Part shown: in pieces, positions 1 to 13,228 of the stretch
How positions within the stretch are numbered: the first letter of the stretch is position 1
How the letters are laid out: each line of letters opens with the position of its first letter
DNA from: Castellaniella defragrans
GTDB lineage: Bacteria > Pseudomonadota > Gammaproteobacteria > Burkholderiales > Burkholderiaceae_B
Length of the DNA: 64,000 nucleotides
Direction of reading: 5' to 3'
Assembly: GCF_014203015.1 (NCBI RefSeq)
Contig: NZ_JACHIB010000010.1
Coordinates: 98,476-162,475 of the forward strand
Program-made: the position numbers and the translations under genes
The notes under the pieces: generated by a model
Seen by the model: only the letters and a program-made list of their open reading frames with translations
Told to the model about the DNA's origin: nothing
Database searches by the model: none

Positions 1-1186
1 AACCCGCCCCCATGGTCCAGCCGAGGCTGCCATGGCCCGTGTTCAGGTAGAGATTGCGTATGCGGGTACGGCCGATGAGGGGGACGTTGGAAGGCGTCGT
101 GGGCCGCAGGCCGGACCAGAACTGAACATTAGCAAAATCGAGGGCGCTTGGGAACAGGGCGCGGGCGTGCTCGACCAGCCGATTGCAACGTCCGGTATCG
201 AGGGCGCGGGAATAGCCGCCGATCTCGGCCGTGCCCGCCATGCGCAGACGGTCGCCCAGGCGCGAGAAGACGATCTTGGCTTCCTGGTCGACCAGGCTCA
301 CCATGGGTGCGGCCGCCGGGTCGCGCAGGCGGAAGGTCGCGGAATAGCCCTTGGCCGGCCAGACCGGGCAGGACAGGCCCAGCGGCGCCGTCAGCTCGGG
401 CGTGAAGCTGCCCAGGGCCAGCACGTAGGCGTCGGCCTGCAGGGGCCGGAAATAGCCGTCGGGCTCGATCAGTTCGGCCACGGAGATGCGCCCGTCCACG
501 GGCACCAGCCGGTTCACCCGGGTGCCGTAGCGGAAGACGACGCCCGCGTCCCGCGCCCGTTCGGCCAGGGCGCGGGTGAACAGGTGCACGTCGCCCGACT
601 CGTCGTCCGCCGTGAAGTCGCCGCCGACGATCGGATCCCGCGACGCCGCCAGGGCCGGTTCGATGCGCAGGACCTCGGCCGCGTCGACGATGCGCCGGTC
701 CACGCCCAGTTCGCGCATGCGCGCGGCGCTGGCGCGGGCGTACTCGAATTCGCGCGGATCGCGGTAGAAGGCGAGGATGCCGCGTTCGAGGTGGTCGTAT
801 TCGATGCCCAGTTCCGCGCGCAGTCCGCGCAGCGTGGCGCGGCTGTACTGCGCCAGGGCCACCATGGCGCGCAGGTTCGCCGCGAAGCGCGGCCCGCGGC
901 ATTCGTTGAGGAAGCGCGCGCACCACAGCCACTGGCGCGGATCGAGGCGCGGCGACACGCGCAGCGGCGCGTCGGCGCGCCCGAGCCAGCGCAGCACCTT
1001 GCGCAGCGTGTGCGCGCTGGCCCAGGGCTCGGCGTAGCAGACGGAGATCTGCCCGCCGTTGGCCCGGCTGGTCTCCAGGGCCGCGCCCGGCCGGCGCTCG
1101 ACGACCTCGACCTCGTGGCCGGCGCGCGCCAGCCACCACGCGCTGGACACCCCGATGATGCCCGCGCCGAAGACGGCGACTTTCAT
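1..1186 (-). CDS. dadA: D-amino acid dehydrogenase (DadA-type FAD oxidoreductase), 3' end outside window
   Basis: Oxidatively deaminates D-amino acids to 2-oxo acids and passes electrons to the respiratory chain at the inner membrane (family knowledge). Leftward translation from ATG at 1186 gives 395 residues without a stop. It opens with a dinucleotide fold (GAGIIG at residues 7-12) and reaches the family hallmark NTGHGSLGWTMG just before the edge. Family members are roughly 410-435 residues, so only the C-terminal tail is missing. The start sits inside a 37-bp repeat (1181-1217). The upstream gene on the same strand encodes a ferredoxin-type reductase, but about 190 bp with a repeat separates them, so co-transcription is uncertain. 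The exact substrate is not readable from sequence. Confidence 0.9.
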   Translation of the reverse strand, partial: MKVAVFGAGIIGVSSAWWLARAGHEVEVVERRPGAALETSRANGGQISVCYAEPWASAHTLRKVLRWLGRADAPLRVSPRLDPRQWLWCARFLNECRGPRFAANLRAMVALAQYSRATLRGLRAELGIEYDHLERGILAFYRDPREFEYARASAARMRELGVDRRIVDAAEVLRIEPALAASRDPIVGGDFTADDESGDVHLFTRALAERARDAGVVFRYGTRVNRLVPVDGRISVAELIEPDGYFRPLQADAYVLALGSFTPELTAPLGLSCPVWPAKGYSATFRLRDPAAAPMVSLVDQEAKIVFSRLGDRLRMAGTAEIGGYSRALDTGRCNRLVEHARALFPSALDFANVQFWSGLRPTTPSNVPLIGRTRIRNLYLNTGHGSLGWTMGAG

Positions 1187-1375
1187 CGCAGGACCGCTCC
1201 AAGATGAAAGGCGCCCCCCCTGGGGGGATGAGCCCGGACACAGGGCAGTCCTTGAGGACTGTCCTGCGCCTGGCGAATCCGAGCGGCATGCAGGCCACGA
1301 GGTGGACAGCAAGCCGCAGGCGCAGCGTGGGGGGTATTTTTCATCGCAGGACCGCTCCAGGATGAAAGGCGCCCC
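1181..1375. repeat. 37-bp direct repeats bounding a 158-bp period
   Basis: Bases 1181-1217 and 1339-1375 are the same 37-mer with one mismatch. Read leftward, each copy contains an AGCGGTCCTGCGATGAAA segment ending in an ATGAAA; the left copy supplies the start codon of the dadA-type gene. The DNA between them is open for 53 codons from the right-hand ATG, but that reading has no family resemblance and probably reflects repeat structure. This looks like an intergenic repeat element of the host genome, not a gene. Confidence 0.75.
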
Positions 1376-2422
1376 TCATGCTTCGACCCTCGCCAGGTCC
1401 GCCGCCGAGGTGAAGGCGTCGGCGTGGAAGGCCTCGGGCGGCAGCCCGCACTGCTGCACGAAATCGCGGCGCGCGGCCTCGACCATGGCGGGCGCGCCGC
1501 AGGCATAGACCTGGTGGCCGGACAGGTCGGGCAGGTCGTCCATGACCGCCTGGTGCACCCAGCCCGTGCGCCCCGTCCAGCCGTCGCCGGGCGCGGCCTC
1601 GGACAGGACCGGCACGAAGCGGAAGCCCGGCAGGCGCTCGCGCCATGCGAGCGCCAGGTCCCGCCGGTACAGGTCGGCGGGGCGGCGTCCGCCCCAGTAC
1701 AGCGTCGCCGGGCGCGTGTCGCCGCGCTCCAGCATGCCTTCGATCATGGCCTGGATGGGGGCGAAGCCCGTGCCGCTGGCGAGGAAGACGATCGGCCGCG
1801 GGTCGTCGGGATCCAGGAAGAACGAACCCAGCGGGCCTTCGATGCGCAGGATCTCGCGCGGCTTGAGCGGCTCGGCGCCCGCGCCGAAGACCCGGCTGGT
1901 GAACAGGCCGCCGGGCATGTGGCGCACGTGCAGGCGCACCCGGTGGTCGTCGGCCCGGGCGCAGGCCATGGAATAGCTGCGCCGGCTGCCGTCCTTGAGG
2001 ATGAATTCCAGGTACTGGCCGGGCTGGAAGCGGAAGGCCTCGGCCGAGGGCAGCTGCAGGGTGATCTCCATCACGTCGGGCGCCAGGGGCTCCAGGGACA
2101 GCACCCGCACGGGCATCTTGCGCACCACGATGTCGTCGGCCATGCGGACCTCGCGGGCCTCGATCACCAGGTCGGAGGACGGGCGCGCCTGGCACAGCAG
2201 GGTATGCCCCCGGGCCAGGTCGGCCGCGTCCAGGATGCGGGCCGGCGCCGGCCCCGCGTCGTATTCGCCCGAGACCACCCGCCCCTCGCAGGTGGAGCAG
2301 GTGCCGTTGCGGCAGCTGTAGGGCAGGACGATGCCGGCCGCCAGGGCGGCATCCAGGACCGTCTGCCCCGGCTCGACCGTGAATGCCCGGTTGGCCGGCA
2401 GCACCGTGACCTTGAAGCTCAT
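1376..2422 (-). CDS. 2Fe-2S ferredoxin/FAD/NAD(P) reductase (CDP-6-deoxy-glucoseen reductase-like)
   Basis: A 348-residue single-chain electron-transfer reductase that moves electrons from NAD(P)H via FAD to a plant-type 2Fe-2S centre and on to an unknown partner. Domains in order: ferredoxin with cluster ligands in CRNGTCSTC (Cys37, 42, 45) and Cys77; FAD-binding barrel with RSYSMA; NAD-binding domain with ASGTGFAPIQAM; C-terminal CGAPAMVEAAR. Proteins of this architecture are usually annotated as CDP-6-deoxy-delta-3,4-glucoseen reductase (AscD-like) or phenol-hydroxylase reductase. No oxygenase or deoxysugar gene lies nearby, so the partner is unknown. It ends 42 bp downstream of the parC stop on the same strand, and its stop abuts the 1339-1375 repeat. 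Confidence 0.85.
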   Translation of the reverse strand: MSFKVTVLPANRAFTVEPGQTVLDAALAAGIVLPYSCRNGTCSTCEGRVVSGEYDAGPAPARILDAADLARGHTLLCQARPSSDLVIEAREVRMADDIVVRKMPVRVLSLEPLAPDVMEITLQLPSAEAFRFQPGQYLEFILKDGSRRSYSMACARADDHRVRLHVRHMPGGLFTSRVFGAGAEPLKPREILRIEGPLGSFFLDPDDPRPIVFLASGTGFAPIQAMIEGMLERGDTRPATLYWGGRRPADLYRRDLALAWRERLPGFRFVPVLSEAAPGDGWTGRTGWVHQAVMDDLPDLSGHQVYACGAPAMVEAARRDFVQQCGLPPEAFHADAFTSAADLARVEA

Positions 2423-2464
2423 GATGTGGATTCCATCGGCGTGTTGCAGTGCAGGAACCCTATT

Positions 2465-4789
2465 CTAGTCCCCCGCCCCGCCCCCCGCTCCCGGCCAGAG
2501 GCTGGGCTGCTTGATCTTGACGTCCAGCAGGCGGCCCTTGCGCGCCCGCCGGCCGGCGTACTGGGCGAGTTCCTCGGGCGTCAGGACCAGCTCCGTGTCG
2601 CGCGCCCGGTAGATGCCGCGCAGCACCACGCCCGAGGCGCCCACGCCGGCCCACTGGGCGATGCGGTCGTCCTCGTCCAGTCCCATCAGGATGGTGCCGC
2701 GCCCGCCGCTCGCCAGGGTCTTGAGCTCGTCGAGCGCCACCACCAGGAACTTGCCCTTGCGGCTGAGCAGGGCCACGGCCGTGTCGTCCGGACGCAACAG
2801 CAGCGGCTTGAGCAGCGTGTCGCCCTTGTCCAGCGTGATGAACTGCTTGCCGGCGTGCTGGCGGGTGGACAGGTCGCCGATCCGCGCCAGGAAGCCGTAG
2901 CCGGACGCCGCGCCCAGCAGCACCCGCCGGTCGGGCGCGCCCGCCAGCATGTGGACGATGCGGCTGCCCGGCTCCAGGCCGATCATCGAGGTCACCGGCT
3001 GCCCGTCGCCGCGCGCCGACGGCAGGCTGGCCACCGCGATGCTGTAGGAGCGGCCGGTGCTGGACAGGGCCATGAGCTCGTGCGTGCTGCGGCATTCGAT
3101 GGCGTCGTAGAGCGAATCGCCGGTCTTGAAGCCGAACTGCGCCGGATCGTGGCCGTGCCCCTGACGGGCGCGCAGCCAGCCCTTCTGGGACACCACCACC
3201 GTGACGGGTTCGTCCACCACCTGGGTTTCCAGGACGGCGCGCTCGGCCGGCTCGATCAGCGTGCGGCGGTCGTCGCCGTACTGCTTGGCGTCGGCCTCGA
3301 TCTCGCGGATCATCAGGCGCTTGAAGGCGGCGGGATCGTCCAGCAGCTCCTGCAGCGCCAGTTGGTCCGCGCGCTTCTGCGCCAGTTCCTGCTCGATGCG
3401 GATGCCTTCCAGCCGGGCCAGCTGGCGCAGGCGCATTTCCAGGATGTCGTCGGCCTGGCGCTCGGTGAGGCGGAAGCGCTCCATCAGCGCCGCGCGGGGA
3501 TCGTCCGCCTCGCGGATGGTGCGGATGACCTCGTCCACGTTCAGGTAGACGATGCTGCGGCCTTCCAGGATGTGGATGCGGTCCAGCACCTTGTCCAGGC
3601 GGTGGCGGGTGCGCCGCGTGACCGTCCCGGCGCGGAAGGCCAGCCAGGACTCCAGGATCTGGCGCAGGCTGCGCTGGCCCGGGCGCCCGTCGGTGTCGAT
3701 GCACACCAGGTTCACCGGCACGTTGCCTTCCAGGCCGGTGCGCACCAGCAGCATGTTGACGAACTCGTCGCGGTCGATGCGGCTGGTCTTGGGCTCGAAG
3801 ACCAGCCGCACGGGGTCCTGCTTGCCGGATTCGTCGCGTACCGAATCCAGCATGCCCAGCACCAGCGCCTTGGTCTGCTGCTGCTCGGCCGACAGGGACT
3901 TCTTGCCGGCGCGCGGCTTGGGATTGGTCAGGTCCTCGATGGTCTCCAGGATCTTCTGGGCCGAGGCGCCGGGCGGCAGTTCGGTGACCACCAGCTGCCA
4001 CTGGCCGCGCGCCATGTCCTCGAAGTGCCAGCGCGCGCGGGCCTTCAGCGTGCCGCGGCCGCTGGCGTAGATCTGGGCGATGTCCCCGGGCGGCGTGATG
4101 ATCTGGCCGCCGCCGGGAAAGTCCGGCCCCGGCACGCGGGCGTACAGGTCTTCGTCGGGCAGGCCCGGCTTGCGCAGCAGGGCCACGCAGGCGTCGGCGA
4201 CCTCGCGCAGGTTGTGCGAGGGGATCTCCGTGGCCATGCCCACCGCGATGCCCGAGGCGCCGTTCAGCAGCACGACGGGCAGGCGCGCCGGCAGGCACAC
4301 GGGCTCCTGCTGGCTGCCGTCGTAGTTGGCCGCGAAATCGACCGTGCCCTCGTCCAGCTCGTCGAGCAGCAGCCGGGAGAACGGCGTCAGGCGGGCCTCG
4401 GTGTAGCGCATGGCGGCGGCGTTGTCGCCGTCGCGCGAGCCGAAGTTGCCCTGCCCGTCGATCAGCGGATAGCGCAGGGCGAAGTCCTGCGCCATGCGCA
4501 CCATGGCGTCGTAGGCCGCCTGGTCGCCGTGCGGATGGTATTTGCCCAGCACGTCGCCCACCACGCGGGCGGACTTCACGGGCCGCGCCTGCGGCCCCAG
4601 GCCCATGGCGTCCATGGCGTACAGGATGCGCCGCTGCACCGGCTTCTGGCCGTCGGACACCTCCGGCAGCGCGCGGCCGCGCACCACCGACACGGCGTAG
4701 TCCAGGTAGGCCTGCTCGGCGTAGCACGCCAGCACCAGGCCGTCGTCGTCCCCGCCGTTCGATTCACTCCGATTCAGATCCAGATCCAT
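2465..4789 (-). CDS. parC: DNA topoisomerase IV subunit A
   Basis: The DNA-breaking subunit of topoisomerase IV, which decatenates daughter chromosomes with ParE. 774 residues, near the usual ParC length. Catalytic Tyr129 lies in RYTEARL; the preceding helix reads [12 protein letters not shown], and beta-pinwheel repeats fill the C-terminal third. At the classical quinolone-contact positions (Ser80 and Glu84 in E. coli ParC) this protein has Gln90 and Asp94. Its start follows the parE stop by 9 bp on the same strand, so parE-parC form an operon. The immediate parE partner and absence of a gyrase-length tail favour ParC over GyrA. Confidence 0.96.
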   Translation of the reverse strand: MDLDLNRSESNGGDDDGLVLACYAEQAYLDYAVSVVRGRALPEVSDGQKPVQRRILYAMDAMGLGPQARPVKSARVVGDVLGKYHPHGDQAAYDAMVRMAQDFALRYPLIDGQGNFGSRDGDNAAAMRYTEARLTPFSRLLLDELDEGTVDFAANYDGSQQEPVCLPARLPVVLLNGASGIAVGMATEIPSHNLREVADACVALLRKPGLPDEDLYARVPGPDFPGGGQIITPPGDIAQIYASGRGTLKARARWHFEDMARGQWQLVVTELPPGASAQKILETIEDLTNPKPRAGKKSLSAEQQQTKALVLGMLDSVRDESGKQDPVRLVFEPKTSRIDRDEFVNMLLVRTGLEGNVPVNLVCIDTDGRPGQRSLRQILESWLAFRAGTVTRRTRHRLDKVLDRIHILEGRSIVYLNVDEVIRTIREADDPRAALMERFRLTERQADDILEMRLRQLARLEGIRIEQELAQKRADQLALQELLDDPAAFKRLMIREIEADAKQYGDDRRTLIEPAERAVLETQVVDEPVTVVVSQKGWLRARQGHGHDPAQFGFKTGDSLYDAIECRSTHELMALSSTGRSYSIAVASLPSARGDGQPVTSMIGLEPGSRIVHMLAGAPDRRVLLGAASGYGFLARIGDLSTRQHAGKQFITLDKGDTLLKPLLLRPDDTAVALLSRKGKFLVVALDELKTLASGGRGTILMGLDEDDRIAQWAGVGASGVVLRGIYRARDTELVLTPEELAQYAGRRARKGRLLDVKIKQPSLWPGAGGGAGD

Positions 4790-4798
4790 TCCCGTTCC

Positions 4799-6787
<1,989 letters not shown>

Positions 6788-6909
6788 AAGACGCCTATTT
6801 TACGGAGAATTAATGGTATGCTTATCGCCATTGGACCGACGCGCCCTTCCTCCGGGCGGTTTCATTCCGGTCCGCCGTCTTCTCTTATCCTCGCATCCGC
6901 GCACACGAC

Positions 6910-7236
6910 ATGAGTGACTCCATCAAGCACGTCAGCGACGCGTCCTTTTCGGGCGACGTGCTCCAATCCAGCCTGCCCGTTCTGGTCGACTACTGGGCCG
7001 AATGGTGTGGCCCCTGCAAAATGGTCGCCCCCCTGCTCGACGAAGCCGCCGCCCAGTACAAGGGCCGCGTCACCATCGCCAAGCTGAACGTCGACGAAAA
7101 CCCCGACAGCGCGGCCAAGTACGGCATCCGCGGCATCCCCACCCTGATGCTGTTCAAGGACGGCAAGGTCGCCGCCACCAAGGTCGGCGCCCTGTCCCGC
7201 GCGCAGCTCCAGGCATTCCTCGACGAAGCCCTCTGA
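6910..7236 (+). CDS. trxA: Thioredoxin 1
   Basis: Cytoplasmic dithiol reductant for ribonucleotide reductase, peroxiredoxins and other disulfide enzymes. 108 residues, the canonical length, with active site WCGPCK (Cys33, Cys36) and the cis-proline motif [14 protein letters not shown]. It lies 99 bp upstream of rho in the same direction, the trxA-rho order common in proteobacteria. No good Shine-Dalgarno precedes the ATG. The upstream region is shared with divergent parE. Confidence 0.97.
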   Translation: MSDSIKHVSDASFSGDVLQSSLPVLVDYWAEWCGPCKMVAPLLDEAAAQYKGRVTIAKLNVDENPDSAAKYGIRGIPTLMLFKDGKVAATKVGALSRAQLQAFLDEAL

Positions 7237-7335
7237 CCTTCCCCCTCCATCCGCTTTGATTCCGCGCGCGAACCCGGTCCCGGGTTCGCCAGCCATCCGA
7301 CGACCTCCACTTTCCTTCCCTCTCCCCTCTTTCCC
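7237..7335 (+). promoter_or_regulatory. trxA-rho intergenic leader with hairpin
   Basis: A perfect hairpin lies at 7269-7287 (arms CGAACCCGG and CCGGGTTCG around TC) with no following T-run, so it is not an intrinsic terminator. The rest is a pyrimidine-rich leader up to the rho ATG. rho is autoregulated in several bacteria through its leader; a role here is inference. Confidence 0.4.
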
Positions 7336-8592
7336 ATGCACCTGAACGAACTCAAAGCGCTGCACGTTTCGCAGCTGCTCGAAATGGCCGCCGGTCTCGA
7401 GATCGAAAACGCCAATCGGCTGCGCAAACAGGAACTGATGTTTGCGATCATGAAACGGCGGGCCAAGCAGGGCGAGCAGATCTTCGGCGACGGGGTCCTG
7501 GAAGTCCTGCCCGACGGCTTCGGTTTCCTGCGCTCGCCGGAAACGTCCTATCTGGCCAGCACCGACGACATCTACATCTCGCCCTCGCAGATCCGGCGCT
7601 TCAACCTGCACACCGGCGACTCCATCGAAGGCGAAGTCCGCACGCCCAAGGACGGCGAACGCTACTTCGCCCTGGTCAAGGTGGACAAGGTCAACGGCAC
7701 GGTCCCGGAAGCCATCAAGCACCGGATCATGTTCGAGAACCTGACGCCGCTGCACCCCGACGAGCCGCTGGTGCTCGAGCGCGACATCAAGAGCAAGGAA
7801 AACATCACCGGGCGCATCATGGACATCTTCGCGCCCATCGGCAAGGGCCAGCGCGCGCTGATCGTCGCCAGCCCGAAGTCCGGCAAGACCGTGATCATGC
7901 AGCACATCGCGCATGCCATCACGGACAACTACCCCGACGCCGTGATGATCGTGCTGCTGGTGGACGAGCGCCCCGAGGAAGTCACCGAAATGCAGCGCAC
8001 CGTGCGCGGCGAGGTCGTGGCCTCCACCTTCGACGAGCCGGCCACGCGCCACGTCCAGGTCGCCGAAATGGTCATCGAAAAGGCCAAGCGCCTGGTCGAA
8101 ATGAAGAAGGACGTGGTCATCCTGCTGGATTCGATCACCCGCCTGGCGCGCGCCTACAACACCGTGGTGCCGGCCTCCGGCAAGGTCCTGACCGGCGGGG
8201 TGGACGCCAACGCCCTGCAGCGCCCCAAGCGCTTCTTCGGCGCGGCGCGCAACCTGGAGGAAGGCGGCTCCCTGACGATCATCGGCACGGCCCTGATCGA
8301 AACCGGCAGCCGCATGGACGAGGTGATCTACGAAGAATTCAAGGGCACCGGCAATTCCGAGGTGCACCTGGAGCGCCGACTGGCCGAGAAACGCATCTAC
8401 CCGGCCATCAACCTGAACAAATCCGGCACGCGTCGCGAAGAGCTCCTGATCAAGCCCGAGCTTCTACAGAAGATCTGGGTACTGCGCAAGTTCATCCACG
8501 ACATGGATGACGTTGACGCCATGGAATTCATCCTGGACAAAATCCGGGCCACCAAAAACAACGCCGAATTTTTTGACATGATGAAGAAATAA
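7336..8592 (+). CDS. rho: Transcription termination factor Rho
   Basis: Hexameric RNA-dependent ATPase that terminates transcription at rut sites. 418 residues, essentially the E. coli length. N-terminal helical and cold-shock-like RNA-binding domain with RNP-type DGFGFL (60-65), Walker A SPKSGKT (about 179-185), Walker [11 protein letters not shown], and Q-loop [14 protein letters not shown]. The ATG is chosen because MHLNELK matches the conserved start. gdhA begins 19 bp after its stop. Confidence 0.98.
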   Translation: MHLNELKALHVSQLLEMAAGLEIENANRLRKQELMFAIMKRRAKQGEQIFGDGVLEVLPDGFGFLRSPETSYLASTDDIYISPSQIRRFNLHTGDSIEGEVRTPKDGERYFALVKVDKVNGTVPEAIKHRIMFENLTPLHPDEPLVLERDIKSKENITGRIMDIFAPIGKGQRALIVASPKSGKTVIMQHIAHAITDNYPDAVMIVLLVDERPEEVTEMQRTVRGEVVASTFDEPATRHVQVAEMVIEKAKRLVEMKKDVVILLDSITRLARAYNTVVPASGKVLTGGVDANALQRPKRFFGAARNLEEGGSLTIIGTALIETGSRMDEVIYEEFKGTGNSEVHLERRLAEKRIYPAINLNKSGTRREELLIKPELLQKIWVLRKFIHDMDDVDAMEFILDKIRATKNNAEFFDMMKK

Positions 8593-8611
8593 GCACAAGC
8601 GAGCACTTTTG

Positions 8612-9952
<1,341 letters not shown>

Positions 9953-9982
9953 TGACGCATCGGATGGTCGTCCCCCACCCAT

Positions 9983-10010
9983 GAAAAAAGCTCCTTCGGG
10001 AGCTTTTTTC
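9983..10010. terminator. Bidirectional intrinsic terminator between gdhA and the amino-acid ABC operon
   Basis: Perfect 12-bp stem with GAAAAAAGCTCC and GGAGCTTTTTTC around a TTCG tetraloop. The A-run and T-run at the two feet let it stop transcription from both sides: gdhA rightward and the arginine/ornithine module leftward. Confidence 0.93.
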
Positions 10011-10023
10011 ATGGCGCGGGCCC

Positions 10024-10845
<822 letters not shown>

Positions 10846-10869
10846 GGCGATTCGGTCCTTAGTCGGGGC

Positions 10870-11586
10870 TCAGCGGCCCAGGTGGCGGGACAGGCGTCCC
10901 TCCATGATCCGCAGCGTGCGCCGCAACACCTCGACGATGAGCAGGTACAGCGCCGCGGCCCAGAGATAGATCTCGAAATCGAAGGTCCTGGAATAGGCCA
11001 GCTTGGTGACGCCCATCACGTCGTAGACGGTGACCAGGGAGGCGATCGCGCTGGCCTTGACCAGCAGGATCATTTCGTTGCCCAGCGGCCCGATGGCGAT
11101 GCGCATGGACTGCGGCAGGATCACGCGCAGGAAGGACTGCGCGGGCCCCAGGCCGAGCGCCCGGCAGGCTTCCTTCTGCCCCGCGGGAATGGCCAGCAGG
11201 CTGCCGCGGAAGATCTCGGCCTGATAGGCCGCCGTGTTCAGGCTGAAGGCCAGCAGCGCGCACCACCAGGGATCGCGGAAGAACCACCACAGGTCGATCG
11301 CCTGCCAGAAGCCGCGAAAGGCGCTCATGCCGTAGTACAGCAGGAACAGTTGCGCGAGCAGCGGCGAACCGCGGAAGAAATAGACGTAGCCGCGGCTCAG
11401 TCCGCGGACCAGGCGATGGCGCGACAGCCGCCCCAGCACCAGCAGCCAGCCCAGCAGCCACCCCAGCGCGAAGGACAGCGCCACCAGCTTGAGCGTGATC
11501 CAGAAACCCCCGAGCATGCGCGCGCCGTAGGTTTCCAGCAGGGCGGGATCGAGGAGACGGGGTAGGAGGCTCGTGACGGATTCCAT
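10870..11586 (-). CDS. Amino acid ABC transporter permease (HisM/ArtM type)
   Basis: One of two inner-membrane permeases of the basic amino acid importer. 238 residues with about five hydrophobic helices, the YFFRGSPLLAQLFLLYYG motif near the N-terminal third, and the ATPase-contact loop EACRALGLGPAQSF. ATG at 11586 is chosen because the protein then begins just before the first helix; it follows the other permease by 5 bp. The two permeases should pair as a heterodimer. Confidence 0.92.
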   Translation of the reverse strand: MESVTSLLPRLLDPALLETYGARMLGGFWITLKLVALSFALGWLLGWLLVLGRLSRHRLVRGLSRGYVYFFRGSPLLAQLFLLYYGMSAFRGFWQAIDLWWFFRDPWWCALLAFSLNTAAYQAEIFRGSLLAIPAGQKEACRALGLGPAQSFLRVILPQSMRIAIGPLGNEMILLVKASAIASLVTVYDVMGVTKLAYSRTFDFEIYLWAAALYLLIVEVLRRTLRIMEGRLSRHLGR

Positions 11587-11591
11587 GGCGG

Positions 11592-12305
11592 TCAGGCCCT
11601 GTGCAGGTGGCGCGAGAAGTGGTGCTCGGCGCGGGAGAAGAGCAGGCCCGAGGCCGCCGAGAGGATCAGGTAGAGCACGCAGGCCGCGCTGTAGAACAGC
11701 ACGGGCTCGCGCGTCGCCGTGACGGCCTGGCTGGTCTGGCGCATGATGTCCGCCAGCGAGATGGTCGAGACCAGCGAAGTGTCCTTCAGCAGGGTGAGCC
11801 AGTTGTTGGTCAGGCCCGGCAAGGCCACCCGCATCAGCTGGGGAAACGTCACCCGCCGCAGCGTGGTCCAGCGCGACAGGCCCAGCGCCCGCGCCGCCTC
11901 GCCCTGGCCCGCCGGAATGGCCTTGAAAGCGCCCAGCCAGACTTCGCTGGAAAAGGCGGCCAGCACCAGGCTGAAGGCCACCACGCCGGCGACGAAGGCG
12001 TTGACGACGATGCCGCCCTCGTAGCCGAAATGGCGCATCAGCCTTTCGGCTGCGATCTGGCTGCCGTAGTACACCAGGAACAGCGTCAGCAGTTCGGGCA
12101 GGCCGCGGAACACGGTCGAGAACACCGTGGCCGACAGGCGCGCGGCGGCATGCCGCGACTGGCTGCCCAGCGCCACCAGCAGGCCCAGCGGGAAGCCGAA
12201 GGGCACGCAGCACAGCGCCAGCAGGATCGTGACCAGGGTGCCGGCCAGCAGGGCGTCGCCCCATCCGCTCTCGCCCCAGGACAGCAATTGCAATAAATCG
12301 AGCAT
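11592..12305 (-). CDS. Amino acid ABC transporter permease (HisQ/ArtQ type)
   Basis: Second permease of the basic amino acid importer, 237 residues. It shows the TVFRGLPELLTLFLVYYG motif and the coupling loop EAARALGLSRWTT, plus LLKDTSLVSTISLADIM typical of this family. It lies 72 bp after the binding-protein gene and 5 bp before the partner permease on the same strand. Confidence 0.92.
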   Translation of the reverse strand: MLDLLQLLSWGESGWGDALLAGTLVTILLALCCVPFGFPLGLLVALGSQSRHAAARLSATVFSTVFRGLPELLTLFLVYYGSQIAAERLMRHFGYEGGIVVNAFVAGVVAFSLVLAAFSSEVWLGAFKAIPAGQGEAARALGLSRWTTLRRVTFPQLMRVALPGLTNNWLTLLKDTSLVSTISLADIMRQTSQAVTATREPVLFYSAACVLYLILSAASGLLFSRAEHHFSRHLHRA

Positions 12306-12377
12306 GGAAGCATCGGCCCTGGCCGGGCCGCTCCGTGTGGATCATGCAAAAGGCGGCGCGCGCCGCCTGCCGGGGGG

Positions 12378-13142
12378 TCAGTAGATGTCGAGGCCGAAGT
12401 AGCGCTGCGAGATCCGCTGATAGGAGCCGTCGGCGCGGATCGCCAGGATGGCCTCGTCCAGGCGGGTGCGCAGGGCGTCGTCGCCCTTGCGCACCGCGAT
12501 GGCGATGTCGTCCATGGTGCCCGGCAGATCGCCCAGCAGCCTGCAGCAGTCATGGCTGCGCTTGCGCATCCATTCGATCAGGGGATACTTGTCGTGCACC
12601 AGCGCGTCCAGGCGGCCGCTGGCCAGGTCGCTGCCCGCCTCGTCGGCCGTCGGGTACAGGCGCACTTCGGCGCCGGCCTTGCCGTAGACGTCCTCGGCGT
12701 ACATGCCGGGGGTGCTGGAGGACTGGGCCCCGACCACCTTGCCCTTGAAGGCCGCCGCATCCAGGCTGCCGGCCTCGGCATCGCGCGGCACGGCCACCGA
12801 CATCGAGGTGCGGTAGTAGCGGCCGGTGAAATCGACCTGCTCGGCGCGCTCCTTCGTGACCGCCATGGACGAGATGATGGCGTCGAACTTGCGCGCCATC
12901 AGGGCCGGGATGATGCCGTCCCAGTCCTGCGCGATGAACTCGCATTCGACCTGCATCTGCCTGCACAGGGCGTTGGCGATGTCGATGTCGAAGCCGACGT
13001 AGCCGCCCTTGGCGCTGGGCGCGCTGAAGGGCGGATAGGCGGCCTCCAGGCCGACGCGCAGGGTTTCGGCCTGCGCCGGGCCGCCGGCCCCCAGGCCGCA
13101 GGCCAGCATCAGCGCCGCGGCCAGCGTCTTCAGGTTCTTCAT
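12378..13142 (-). CDS. Periplasmic lysine/arginine/ornithine-binding protein
   Basis: Captures a basic amino acid in the periplasm for the adjacent permeases. 254 residues: signal peptide of about 24 residues ending GGPAQA, then a family 3 solute-binding fold with AYPPFS, GFDIDIANALC and the MAVTKERAEQVDFTGRYY segment. Two adjacent Cys residues late in the protein (HDCC) are less usual. Position between arginase and the permeases supports arginine or ornithine as ligand; this is inference from context plus family. Confidence 0.92.
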   Translation of the reverse strand: MKNLKTLAAALMLACGLGAGGPAQAETLRVGLEAAYPPFSAPSAKGGYVGFDIDIANALCRQMQVECEFIAQDWDGIIPALMARKFDAIISSMAVTKERAEQVDFTGRYYRTSMSVAVPRDAEAGSLDAAAFKGKVVGAQSSSTPGMYAEDVYGKAGAEVRLYPTADEAGSDLASGRLDALVHDKYPLIEWMRKRSHDCCRLLGDLPGTMDDIAIAVRKGDDALRTRLDEAILAIRADGSYQRISQRYFGLDIY

Positions 13143-13228
13143 GGGTATGTCTCCTGTCTTTTTTATGGAAGGGGATGAAAAGGCATGGAAGAAGGCCCGC
13201 GGGGCGGCCGTGCGCCCCGCGGGCGGGA

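Noticed and set aside
1183..1341. 53-residue peptide between the 37-bp repeats
   Set aside because: Its both ends are repeat DNA, it resembles no family and lacks coding character; treated as part of the repeat element.
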